Positions 10,096 through 21,904 of a stretch of DNA of 64,000 bases are shown one piece after another; position 1 is the stretch's first letter, and each line of letters begins with the position of its first letter. The notes below the pieces were generated by a model. The model saw nothing but the letters and a program-made list of their open reading frames with translations. It was not told the origin of the DNA and did not search any database. The position numbers and the translations under genes were made by a program. Source of the stretch: Linnemannia elongata (Eukaryota > Mortierellomycota > Mortierellomycetes > Mortierellales > Mortierellaceae); the NCBI GenBank assembly GCA_036320915.1, contig JAXBDG010000029.1, positions 1 through 64,000 on the forward strand. The letters are read 5' to 3'.

Positions 10096-11892
10096 GGTGA
10101 TGACGTTTTACTTTCCTGATCTGAAGCGGCGAGATGAGAGAATGAAGGATGCCGGGAGGGAGAGTCGATGTCGTGTGGTGGGGATGATGAGCGATGGGAA
10201 TGGAGAAAAAAGTAGATCAAGGAAAAAAAATGATCAACGGGGAAGAGAGATGCGGAAGGGCAAAGAAGTGGGCGTCGAGGAAAGAGGTACATAGGGAGGG
10301 AGAGCAAGTAGTCTCTCATGTCGCACAACGGATAGAGATGCAAAATAAAACAAACAGAGCAAAGGAGCATGGGCAAATAGACTTTTCCTACTGTGGGACA
10401 ACATAGAGTAGGGGGTGGGGCATCGACTGTGCGACGAGCTGGCTTGGTTAACCATATGAATGGTAAACGACATATTACACGAGTGCATGCGACACCAATG
10501 CTCCGGCCAGCACTCAGAGATGGATGCCTGTCTACACACCTTCCTTTGAGCAATGACTATGATACAATACAACGAATATATTAGCAACGTATAAGGTGTT
10601 TATGTGTGTGTGTTGTTGGAAATTGAAGCCGCTGGCTGAATCTGGGTGGTTGGGTGAATGGCAACTCTATACATTCAACTGTGATATAGATGTCGTGTGG
10701 CGTGTCTGTCATTTGGTGGCCGCATTGCTCTCAATCCTTTTGCTTCTCTGAGCGCTCCGGTAAGACAGGCAAGAGGTCTGAAAATTTAGCAATCAGATAA
10801 TTAGTTGAAAAATTCTTTGGTGTCTGGAGGTGCGCGCTGTGTGTCCGGCCACCTTCGCTTTTGTGGTAATCTTGGGGGGTGCTCCTCGAGTGCCCGTGTC
10901 TGTATTGCATAATGCCCTTCGGGTGCCCGTGCCGTCTCTTGGCGTCAACACTGCAGTCCCGTTAGCTGAGGGGAAGTTATCTGAGGGAAGGGGGAGAAGA
11001 TAGGGGAGCGTCTGCTGCTGTTTTCATTTCGTTGGTCTCTCTTACCGTCTTGATTTTTTCGACGACGGGCCCGTGTGCTCTTGGCTGTTCTTGTGCACAT
11101 ACCAACGCCCGCTGTCTGTCTCCAGTTTGACAGCCTCTCTTGTGCCTTAACATTTTCGGGGGCGTCCTTAAGCATGAAAGGAGGCTAACGAGAGGATAAA
11201 GAGGCGGCCTGTGCGAAAAAAACACGTCAATATTCATGTATCTTTAGCATGCAAACGAACCTTTTCAGCTGGCAGGTTAAATTCGTTCGAACCGTACTAG
11301 AATGGTACCCGCGCGGAGGAAGTTGAAAAATAAAGGAGAGGAGAACGGAAGGTCTTCATTCGCCCAACACAGTACTTGGCGTCCAATGCAGTACAGTTAT
11401 AGTACAATGCAGTGGTAGAGAACAAAATACAGTTGACCAAAGAAAAGCAAGCAAGCTTTCTTGAAGCGCAAAGACGGAGAATACTCTCGAGCCAACCAAC
11501 GGTTGATTAATTGATCAGTAGTTGTTGACAGCGCTGTCGATTTCCTTTACAGTAGCAACGGAGGTGACTTTTTGGTCATTGGCGATTGTTTCCCCGAACC
11601 CTGGAGCACTTGGAATGGGAAGGAGAAAAGGTACTAGTCTAGGTCAATAGAGTAAAGATGCCAGAGCTGTAAGCTCGTCTTTTGTCGCTGTAAGAGATTC
11701 GAAATTGCCACGTTAAGCACAACTCTCAAGTGGTCGAAGTCAGGTATGGGTCAGTGAGATTTTATTTTCACGTCCTCTGTAAGAATTCAAGAGTCGACCC
11801 CTTCGTGCCGGCATTTTGTTGCACTGGGATCTGCAATCCAGGTGATTTGCCACCAGCTGCTGACTCCAGATCGATCTTCAGCACATACTGCC

Positions 11893-14238
11893 TCACACGC
11901 TGTATATCAGCAGGGACGGTACGGTAAACCTTCCCTCAGAGGTCAAGTAGTCCTGCTTCTCGAAATCGGCATACACATGACTTGGGACGACAAAAATAAG
12001 CCGAAGTTCGCCAAGAGGAGATATCCACCGTGCTTGAAGGAGACTGCTGATAAGCTTTGAGAGCGGTGGGCCTTTGACGGGGTGACTCTTGGATACCGTG
12101 ATTTGGAATAGGTCTCTGGGAGCGAGCAGTAGATCGACACAGGGATAGTTGCAAATCTTTGGTATGCATAGTGTACCTGCCGGGACCGGAGTAATCTTGT
12201 CAAAATGCGTAACCTCTGGATTCCACGGGATATCCAAAGAAGCGAGGTCCCCAGTCAGGAGATCCCTGATTTCAAAGGTATGGCCACCTTCTCGGAAGGC
12301 ACGGAGGACATATGCTTCGAACATAATACCGCTAGCGCTTCCGTTAGGTTCCGAGATGAGCCTCTCCAGCACTATCTTTTGAGCGTCCTGACTCAGTAAA
12401 GCGGCAACCTTCTCAGCGACGTATGTTGATGCCCATTCCAATCGAAAGTTGCGATGATCATTCGTGGGCCAACGGTGAATCAGACGGCTACTGAAGTCGA
12501 GCGATTCTTTCGCTTGCGAGAAGTACTGCATCAGAGTCACCGGATCCTTGACTGTCTTGAGGGCTTGTTCAAGACGCTCACATGCCGTAACCTTGGCGCT
12601 GTCAAGATCGTCGGGACTGAGTTTTAACACCTACCAAGGAAATAGGTCAAAACGTAATAGAGCATCTATTAGTACAACAGAAGTCAAGCTGGCGGTGTAT
12701 TGAATACTCCCAAAAGTGAAGATGGTTCTCACAGAAAAGCGCAGTGGGTATGGCCCATAACATACCTTCATTGGCCATCGTAGGACATATCTCGGCACAC
12801 CGCCTATCTTTGAGTAGAGCTCTTCTACCGCTTCCAAAGGAACCACCTCGAAGCTTGTAACACTGGCCCAGCACTTCTGCAACTCTTCCAGATGCCATGG
12901 AGCCATGTAATAACGCCATGTTACCTCTTTTTCCACATCCTTAAACTGGCGGGCCTCGGAAAATAGGGTCTTTGGCGAAGCTGAAATGACGGTCTTGGCT
13001 CGACCGAGTATTGGGTCAGGAGAGCTGTCGACAAAATACCATGTGTCGGGTAGACTGAGAAAGGGTTTTAAAAGCCTCGATATTGCCGGATCGAACAGTA
13101 GAGCGCCCTCCAAAAACGTAGCATTCCGCGCTCTGTTTGGTGTGGAAAACGATAATCGGAGGGTTGTCATTGTCACTCTCGGCAAGAAGTCGGATGGCGA
13201 AGTACACTAGAAAGGCCGATTTGCCTATCCCAGATGTACCTGTAACAATGATATGCTTCTCAACCTCGTTTCCAGTGCACGGGCGATTGTTCTCAAACTT
13301 GTCGACGATTATGTCGTAAAGATCTTTGTAAGCCTCTCTGACATAAAGATCGCTTGTACCGACGACTGGAAGTAAGATGCCGCGAGGAGCCGATATCTTG
13401 TCCATGTCTTTGATGTTGGCGCCGTGCAACTCGAGGGCAGTGCGAGACAATGAGCTAAAAATGTCATCTCCAGCAATATCCTGACCAATGGAAGCAAGCA
13501 ATGAGACCCTCTCTTTCCTGCTTAGACGAGAGAGGTAAACTTGGTCATCCACCACAGCCTTCTCAGTGAGACCAGCCTCTTCAATTGCATCCTTCAGAGT
13601 GTGCGGACGATGGCGCTTCCTGCTGGAAGAGGGTCCTGGTAAGAGAAAGGTGGCACAAGAGATGTACCAATCAAGAATATTAGCAACTTGTACAATGTCC
13701 GTGGATAATTGAATGAAAGCAAAGGGCTCCTTTAGACACAGCTGAAGACAAATATTCACCTGCATCTTCCTCACGGTCTCTTTTCGCAACTATAGGAAAT
13801 AAAAAAATAAAAAAAAGTAGGTAAATAACGCAAATGGAGATCACAATAGAGTTATGCTGAGATGTTCATACGCAAGGCGTATTTGAAAGCAAAGCGCGTT
13901 TGCATTACCTGGCAAGGGTCGCTGGACAATGACGTGAATCGTGTCTTCTGGCAAATCAGCATCAAAGACCATGGAGAGCTTGTTGGTCACCCTCAGTTTT
14001 TTTTTCACAGGCACAGAGTCGAGCAGAACAGGAAGGTCGTTGTCGTCGTCGTCATGAATTGAGACGCGCCATAGAGTGAGCTTGTCAGCATCAACATCCT
14101 GAAAGTCGTTGGTCTTCTTGGTCTTGATGAGCCCTTGAGGTCGCCGATGGTCTTGGTTGACTCGATCTCAACAGGGAACGCGTTGGAGGTAGCCTCTCCA
14201 TCAACGAGACAGAACAGAGTGAGGTGATTGTCGTTCAT
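11893..14238 (-). CDS. CRN-type protein, allele A, copy 2, frame-interrupted
   Basis: This is a CRN header plus P-loop ATPase plus nuclease-like protein, nearly identical to copy 1. The ATG is at 14238. The header exon is shifted by a missing C near 14128. The ATPase exon has an extra T near 13068. The last exon loses a C near 11935, so its frame ends at 11893, shortly after the DYLTSEG motif. The GTSGIGKS Walker A motif and the CVDLLLAPRDLFQITVS nuclease-like motif are readable between the breaks. If the indels are assembly errors, the true end lies further down, near 11740. Confidence 0.7.
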
Positions 14239-14635
14239 GGCGTAGAATAAACTGAAAAATGACAGAGAGAGATGGCAAGGGCTGTAAAGAAGGCAGAATG
14301 AAAAGAAAACAAGAGAAAAGAAAGATGTGGAAAGAAAGAAAAAAGAAGGCGAGGGATAAAAAAAAAGGAAGTGGTGACGAAGGCGATGAAGGCGTGAGAA
14401 TGGTGGCAAAGGAAAAGAATGGGAGGTGTGAGAAAGTTGGCAAAGGCGCTGAAGAAAAGGCGGGAGCGTAGTAAAGAAAGGAATAGTAAAGGTAGAGAAG
14501 GCAAAACTATAGGGCACGGGAGTGGTAAGCTAAGACTATGCATCATGAAATATAATGATGACATCATCATTATATGTCACATGACGTTAGAAAGGGGAGA
14601 TTTTTTGGGGGTATTTCCATGCTATCCTTCCGTCA

Positions 14636-16703
14636 CAAAGTGGCATGGTCCAAGGCAGAGCAAGGGTATCCCCAAAGGTTCTCTTTGGGAGCAGATATAC
14701 CAGCCAGCTGAATACGTCGAAGCAGGATGGTATGACCACCTGTTAGATGTGCCAAGTGACGCTGAGATAGAACGAGCAGTGAGCGCTGCACCTTCTGGTA
14801 AAGCAGCAGGGGCATCAAGGTAACAAAGAACTGTTGATACATATGGGGGAAATGGCAACACGTCTCTTTTACGGGATAGTGAAAGCTTGTGTCCAATACC
14901 AAAAGATACCCCTGCAGTGGACGGAAGGTGTGATCTTCTGCCTCTCCAAGACCAACCCATGGACGGGAAGCCTTGCCGACGTTCGACCGATCACACTCCT
15001 GGAACATGGGCGAAAAATTCATTTTCGATCCTGACAGAACGCCTCTCAACTACCATGCTGGAACACAATATTCTAAAAGGAGCCAACTTCTCGGTATTAA
15101 AGACATCAACAGCAGATCCCATCCACGCTCTTAATGCCGTCATGGAGGCCGCGCGACAACACAAGAAGGAGGTCTGGGTCTTACTCCAGGATATGCGTCG
15201 GTGCTACGATTCGGTCAACTGCCATGAGGGGGGATGCTAGCCCTGGCCCTCCAACGCTTGAAGGTGCCAGAAAGCTTTCAGAACCTGCTGTTGTTTATTA
15301 CCAAGAACAAAAGCAACCGAGTGATTACCAGTTATGGATTGACCGACAAGTACAAACCGATGTGCGGTCTAGACCAAGGCGGCGTGGAATGTCCACTCCT
15401 GTGGAGGATAGCATACGACCCCCTACTGTGTGCCATCGACTCATTGGGAATGGGGTACACAATGTCGACACCGCCGGCCCCGGGAAAGGCGCCACCCATG
15501 GTTTCGGACTTGGCCTTCGTGGACGATACCAGCCTCGTGGGACCAGGACACACAGAACTCACAAGGATGACCGACGTCGGCACGGAGTTCTTTGGGATGC
15601 ACGGCATCGAGATCAACGGCAAGAAAACAGAATTACTAGCAATCAACCCAACACACATCGACAACATCAACTATGGAGGAAGTTCGATTCAGCCACAGGT
15701 GGCAAGCAAAGCGTCGAGAGTCCTAGGGGTGTGGCTTGCAGCGGATGGATCGGCCAAAACAACAGCTGCTATGGCAATGGAGGAAACGGAGACGGTATGC
15801 GAGATCCTGCTCAGGAAATCGGTCACCGATAAACAGTGTATTTATATCATCAACGCGGTTCTTATCCCAAGGCTGCTCTACCGGATGACAGCGCAGATCC
15901 CAACATGGACAGTCATAGAACGCATCTCCAAGAAATACAGGACGGTCGTGCGACAAAAACTCGGTTTACCCAGCTCAACACCAGCCAGTATATTGCACCA
16001 CACAAGGCTGTACGGACTACGGGACCTCAAGGACGCTCTCGCCGAACAACACGTCAGCACATTGCATCTGAGAAGCACCCAGAAAGGGCTCATAGGAGAC
16101 CTAACCCATTGCCGACTTCAAGACCTGCAAAGGGCGGCAAGACTGCGGGAATCCCCACTTTCCAATCCGGCCATCGCCAGCAAGTACACCCAACATAACC
16201 TCATCGCCAGAGTGTGCCAGCTAATGGTGGAACGAGACGTCAATCTATGCGATGTGAGCGCAAAGGAGGGCGAACGAGTGCTGTTGTCAAAGGTACTGAC
16301 ACCTGAGATATACGTGAAGCACAGCAAGTGGATGGAGAGGGACAAGGTCTTTTACCTGGAGGATATAATCAACGAGGATCGGAGTCACACCAGACCGTGG
16401 AAAGAAGTTGCGCGTACACATGGGATCAAAGGAGACAGAGTATGGTTTGCAGCGGTGTGTCAGGCCTTTTCAGAGTTCCCGCAGATCGAGATGAATCGTG
16501 TGGGGGAGCGCGAGGAGGAGAACCAGGGGCACGCTTGCGAAACACAGGAAGATGCCGAGGAGGAAGAGGTCGTCTTGTGGGAGTTCGGAAGCGAAGATGA
16601 GGAGGAGCCGCCGATGGAACAACAACAACAAAATCAACAAGAAAAGACAACAACAGAGAAAAGAACGGAAAAAGAAAAGAAGACGGCAGCGATCAAGAGG
16701 TGA
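14636..16703 (+). pseudogene. LINE reverse transcriptase (5'-truncated, frameshifted)
   Basis: This is the reverse transcriptase of the LINE. The first part reads in three successive frames with shifts near 14822, 15020 and 15235. Readable pieces include SDAEIERAVSAAPSGKAAG, WTEGVIFCLSKTNPWTG with DVRPITLLEH, and VLLQDMRRCYDSVN (the catalytic Asp region). From 15234 a 489-residue frame is open and holds the catalytic box AFVDDTSLVG at about 15513-15542, a variant of YxDD, followed by the thumb region. It ends in an acidic and Gln-rich tail at 16703. The frameshifts and missing endonuclease make this copy inactive as written. Confidence 0.85.
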
Positions 16704-17409
16704 TAAGAGGTAGGGAAAGGGCGGTTGCGATAAGCGACGACAGCCACGGTCCATTTGAGCATCGCTGTCGAAGCCAAGAAAAAGAACAAGAACAGAACAA
16801 GAAAAGAAAAAGAAAAAGAAAAAGAAAAAGAAAAGGACCTACAAGAGGGTATTTTGGGTTCGGTTTCTTCCTCGTCACTTTCAGATTTGAATTCCCCTTT
16901 CTTAATTTCTTCACCCCTTACTTTTTGTATGCCCAATATATTCTTTCCCACTCACAACTCGTCAGCACAATCCGAACACACACAACCCTCCCTTTTTGTT
17001 TCTTCACAGTCAACCCAACCCCCAATTGTAGATTTAGATTCCCCCTCTTTTTCTTCTTCCTTCTCTTTTTCGTCACCCCTTTCACTGCCAGCAACACAAC
17101 CAACCACACAACCAGCAACACAACCAACCACACAAAACAGAACACCAGAAACAACACGCACCATCGACTTACTACAGCAAACGCCAGAAAAACCCAGAAT
17201 CCCATGGACCCCACCCAAGGCGACAGGAGACAAAGCAGTGGACAGGGCGAACTTGAGGGCGTTCAGGGAGACGCAATCAGATTATTGACCGTCACACAAA
17301 GATTCGACGAGAGAAGGAGGTCAGAGACAAATTCAGACAACAGGCAGCAAAGGAGGCCGCAGAGGAGGAGAAGCGTCGAAAGAAGACCGAGAAACAGGCT
17401 GAGCTAGAC
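16704..17409 (+). other. Low-complexity linker of the LINE
   Basis: This region between the RT and RNase H parts reads as a Lys/Glu repeat (near 16798-16836, an AAAGAA hexamer-like run), then a Ser/Thr/Gln/Pro-rich stretch with ATQPTTQ repeats near 17090-17140, then a charged coiled-coil-like segment (about 17285-17500, rich in Arg, Glu and Lys). Frame changes near 16703 and 17285 again interrupt it. The protein was probably continuous in an intact element. Confidence 0.5.
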
Positions 17410-19183
17410 AGGCGGAGACAGGAGCTAGAGCGAGCGCTCCCGCCCAAGCGGAGACTAATGCGCGCGGTAAAGGCTCGGCTAAAGGAAGTGGAGGCGGAGG
17501 CTTACCCGCTGCTCATTGCCATCAAGGAACGGATACAACATCATACGGCAAGCAATACACCGAAACACAGCTACAACCACATTAACATGGACGAGGCCAC
17601 ACAACGGCCATGGAGGAACAGAGGAAACACACACAGCCAGGAGTACGATATATTTATTCGGACGGATCAATGGTCAACCTTGGGATGGCCAAGTGCTCGA
17701 TGGCTTTCGCGGTGGCAGGAGAACAGCAACCGGTCATACAAGGAACAGTCAAAGGATTCGCATCATCCATCAAGCCTGAACTCATGGGGCTCATAGCAGG
17801 CATCATCGCGACACCACAAGACCAGGACGTGTGCATCCGATCCGACAATCAAAAGGTGGTCAAGATGTTCAATGACATTGTCGTCAACAGGAGGAGAGCG
17901 TCGGTGAGGGCCAAACTGAGGTGCGATTACGCGGTGGAATGGGCAATAGTAGCGCGGATATGCAGCGAGCGGACAGGATCCACAACCGTCGAATGGGTCA
18001 AGGGACATCGCGGCGACAAGTGGAATGAGGCAGCAGACAAAGCGGCCAAGGAGGCCCAGGCGTTGGTAGGAAAAGAGTGGGAGGTCAGAGCGGAGGATCA
18101 GGACGACCTGCGTTACACAGCAAGAATGGCCGGCACTACACTCGAGATCGATACCAGACAGGCCCTGAAGATGCAGACAACCAGACGGTGGCACCAGACA
18201 TGGAGATCACTCAAGAGGCACAAGAGGTCGATCCAGGACTATGAAGGCACAGACTGGCTCGGTACTCTTGCTATTATCCACAACAACAAACCAGTACACA
18301 CATTCTTCAGTTCGCAGCAGGACACACGACTACGCAGCCACAGGATAAAGAAAATCCATGGCATGCTACCAACAATGGACGCCCTTCATGCCCGACGACC
18401 AGACCTGTACAAAAACGATCAGTGCCGACAGTGTCATGCGACGACGGAGGACAATGAGCACGTATGGTTATGCCCAGAGAGCAAGGAGGCCCACGATGAA
18501 ATCTGGAAGGACGGACTCGGGAGGATCGACTTCTGGGGAGAGATTGCCACGAAACACTACAACAGAGAGAGGAAGAAGAGAAGGAAGGAGGGAGAAACAG
18601 AGCCCAAGGAGATCGGGTGGGTAGCGACGAGCGTCAGAGCATGCAAAGCGGCACTGAGGAGGATCATCCAATGGCCAAGCACGGAGGACCGTAATGAAGG
18701 ATACACGGCGATGAGAAGTGGACGGTCAGCCACATACTCAGAGGACTCGTACCCAAGGCTCTTGCCACGGAGTGGGCCAAAGTCTTCAAGGAGATGCCCA
18801 AGAGCGTTGCCGAACACGTCAGCCGACTATTCTGCAAGTACATCGAGAAGGAGGGCCGAGAAAAAATATGGAAACCGCGATGCGAGAGAACCGTCGAATG
18901 GGAGAAACAGCAGGGTATCACAGAAAGACGGAAGCACAAACCCCCGGAGGAGCGGCCCAGGTCCCAATGGCAACAAATATATGGACGGAAACCCCGAGCG
19001 AATGAATGCGAGTGCGGGCGGCCTCTGGCGGAGCACGAGGAGGGACGATGCCCTGGCGTTCAGAATGATACACATGCAGCCGACCGAGCGGTGATCGAGG
19101 CCTTACTAGGCCGGAGGAGAATGGATATTATGGAAAAAAGAGGAGCGATGACAGTTAAAGAGTTCGAGACGGAAGACACCTAG
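17410..19183 (+). pseudogene. LINE RNase H and Cys-rich C-terminus (frameshifted)
   Basis: The RNase H fold is clear: YIYSDGSMVN (first Asp), ELMGLIAG (Glu), IRSDNQKVV (second Asp) and WVKGHRGDKWNEAADKAA (His and last Asp), at about 17635-18060. A knuckle, CRQCHATTEDNEHVWLC, follows at about 18421-18471. One frameshift near 18700-18715 separates this from the tail, which contains a second Cys-rich motif (CECGRPLAEHEEGRC) and stops at 19183. It reads in the same sense as the RT. Confidence 0.85.
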
Positions 19184-19395
19184 TCTTACCCCTTGAACCG
19201 CCCCCGAAGGGCAGCAAGGGTCATCCGGAGGTATGCGCAGGTGCGCCTGGCGCAGATTACGGATTGTGTTTCCTCGGTTTTGCGCAGTACACTTTATCTA
19301 TTCTGCTTTGCTATAACGACGTAGAATACCGTGCTCGCATGAGCTACACTTAGACTTCCGTTTTCGGATTAAAACTTTGACGTTCCAAAAAAAAA

Positions 19396-19828
19396 TTATC
19401 TACCGCCCGCATAAAGTGGGACGTGTGGGTCTGTGTGAGAAAAAGGACAGGTGTGCAGGTTAGTGATCGAGTTTCGATGTGATCTTGTTTAGTCAAAAAA
19501 GAGCTATACCACCCTCTAACTGGCGCTGCCCTCGTTTTGTATCGTGGTTAGACAAGGGCCACAATAATTGTTCGTTGCCTTTCTTTACTGTGTACTACAC
19601 AGTGCATGCTTGTCCGGCAAACACAACTGCTCTCAATTACTTTTCTTTCATAAAAGAACACACATCGCAAAGTAGTGGAAGTCATTGGTGAGGTAGGCCG
19701 CAAAATGTGTGTGTATTTAGTATGTGGATGTATTATTACACCTTGATGTATACTATCTTATCCAGCGCATTAAGGTAAAAAATAGAAGCTTGCTCTCTCT
19801 CCGGCTGTCTCTCTTTCTCTCGCTCCCT
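19396..19828. other. Divergent 3' flank of unit 3 monooxygenase
   Basis: The first roughly 325 bases (19396-19720) match nothing else I can see in the window and hold no gene. From about 19720 to 19828 the sequence is a clearly diverged relative of the corresponding flank in unit 1 (about 470-608). The adjoining gene is nearly identical to the other copies, so identity jumps sharply at the stop codon. Confidence 0.6.
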
Positions 19829-21904
19829 TTATACAACTTGAGTTGTTTTCGATGGTTCAGTCTCCTCAGGAGCCTTGATAGACAAACTAGGCTGAGGAGC
19901 AGTCTTAATAGTACCCTTGTCCTCAGCTGCTGGCAAAAAGGCAGCCTGGGGACGATTGGTGAACTGGCGACGCTCAAACTTCCGCACGACCCATGCAGGC
20001 ATATTCTTCACAATATACCGGGTGGCCTTGGACGAGACAGACTATTATGTACAATAGGGAGGGACCGGGACAACATCAATAACAGAATCAATCGCTGGTC
20101 GTTGGGCCTAAATATTGCAAAATGTGATAAAAAGCGAGAAGGCCATCTCTTACCTGACCCGCCATGGTCCTAAAGGCCTTGCTATTTTCGAATGCCTTCT
20201 CAACCCAATCGATGCGCTCCTCTTGGTAGGCCTTGAATGCATCTTCAATCTCCTCCGCGATAGGATGGAAGGGGAGTCCGTTGATGCGGTTCGCCAATGC
20301 TATGGCATCATGCATGGCGTTGGCAGCACCCACACCTCCAGCAGGATTGAACTAAGACACAGTGCAAAAAGAGAGTATGATAAGTACGCACAATAGTTTA
20401 CAGTACTGTAGCAATATGCTTACTCATTTCACAACATCATTCGTTGGCTCTACCTTATGGCATGCTAAAATGCAAAATCCATAGAAAAAGTGTATAATCG
20501 GAGAACCGGGCGGAAAAGGTTAGGCACGATGAAGAAACATGCATATTTTGGTGGATACTTGCAAGTATGTGCAAATTCAAACAGAAAAATGAACATACCA
20601 TCACCGATGAGAACTGTACGACAGTCGTACCAGGTCTTGAAGACTTTCTCCTCCAGCATGACCTTGGAGATCAACCCCTTAGGAGAGCGGTCGATCAAGT
20701 CTTGAAGAGTGAGGATCTTGTCGCCTCCACTGATAATAGGAAAATCCTTAACTTGCTCGCACATCGCCGCAGCAGCCTCAGGTCCCCACTCTGAGTTACG
20801 AAAAGCGTCATTGTCTTTACTGGTTTCCTCATCAAGGAAGAGAATAGCACCCCAACACACAGTATTCTGGACTGTTGTTGCTGTGGACCACTAGCATGAA
20901 CAATAAAACATAGATGTAGGGGTTAGGGTGGAGAGGCGAAAAAAGTAGGAGCCGGTTGGACCTATCCAAAAAAAATCAGTACCTACCGTGTACATCTTGT
21001 CAGTTGCGATAAAGTTGCGGAACTGAGAATTCTTGATTGCCAGATCAGGGAACTCTTCGGGAGAAAGAGGTCGAGTTTGGCCAACAAGGCGGACTGTGCT
21101 GAAGGGAAGTGGGAGTGCATCAGATGCTGGGAGCTTGTTCGTCTTCTTCAGCTTTTCGTACAGTCCTTGGCGAACAGCACTGTAGGCTCCATCAGCTCCG
21201 ACGAGGATGTCGCCTTCAGCTTCGCTTTTATCGCTGAAGCGAATAAGGACGCCGTTGCCGCCTTGGTCCATGGAGAGAACCTTCTTTCCCAAGTGAACGC
21301 GCTCTTTTGGAATCTGGCGGAGAAGCAAATCATAAATCTGAGGTCGAGAAACAATGTATCCGTTGGCACCATACCTATTAGGGTAGACGAGAGATGTATG
21401 TTAGTTTCTAATTGGCAAGGCGTTCTTTGTTCAAGAAGAGCGAATCAAAAAGGCACCGTTATCTTACAGTTCGTCGTGCCCCTCGAAATCCACTGAGAAT
21501 TCGAGCTCTCTATTCTCGTTACACATCTTGATCGCAGAGACGTATTTGCCCAGGGCGAGAAACTCTTCATAAATCCCGCACTGCTTAAAGAGGTTGGCGG
21601 TGGTGCAGTTGAAGTACATCGCCGACCCTATAGCACAAAAAGAGTGTGGGTTAGATGATGGACGTTCTTCTGAGACAAATAGAGTTATCAGTGATCAATC
21701 AATAGAGTAATCCATGAACAGGGTGTTACCAAGGGGCTTGATTTCAGCGGCACGCTCATAGATCTCGAAGGGGATATCGGCCTTGTGAAGAAGCATGCCA
21801 AGGGTCAGACCTGCCAGACCTGCGCCAACGATGAGGACCTTGGGCCGTTTGGCATACATAATAGAACGGTCATGCTTAAAGGTGACGGCGGGGTTGATCT
21901 CCAT
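19829..21904 (-). CDS. FAD-dependent monooxygenase, array copy 3
   Basis: This is an intact 478-aa copy with the same seven-exon layout as unit 1. The micro-exon lies about 20454-20464, with exon 4 upstream of it and the ACHK residues supplied by it. The visible difference from unit 1 is a Glu-to-Gly change in exon 4 (RSPKGL instead of RSPKEL), shared with unit 4. Motifs GAGLAGLTLG, GADGAYSAVRQ and GDACHK are present. Function is as for copy 1: FAD- and NAD(P)H-dependent oxygenation of an unknown substrate. Confidence 0.9.

Larger units (their letters stand above)
7414..14635. repeat. Tandem unit 2
   Basis: This is the second copy of the cassette, closest to unit 1. It shares the same CRN allele and the same monooxygenase 3' flank. 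It is cut off on the right by the large LINE at 14636. Confidence 0.95.
14636..19395 (+). mobile_element. Non-LTR retrotransposon (LINE), 5'-truncated, RT + RNase H
   Basis: This is a 4.76-kb element on the plus strand ending in nine A residues. In order it has a partial reverse transcriptase, a low-complexity linker, RNase H, a CCHC knuckle, a Cys-rich tail and a 3' UTR identical in type to the fragment at 7223-7413. It starts inside the RT, so the endonuclease and upstream region are missing. There are no LTRs. RT followed by RNase H suits the I/Tad group found in fungi; assignment to a clade would need a tree. The left flank is the same target site as the 7223 copy, but the right flank does not repeat it. 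Confidence 0.9.

Noticed and set aside
15134..15832. 232-residue plus-strand frame overlapping the LINE RT
   Set aside because: It is a second frame over the RT; the RT motifs lie in the other frame.
14636..19395. LTR retrotransposon
   Set aside because: There are no terminal repeats, integrase or protease; it has a poly(A) end and 3'-end fragments, as in LINEs.
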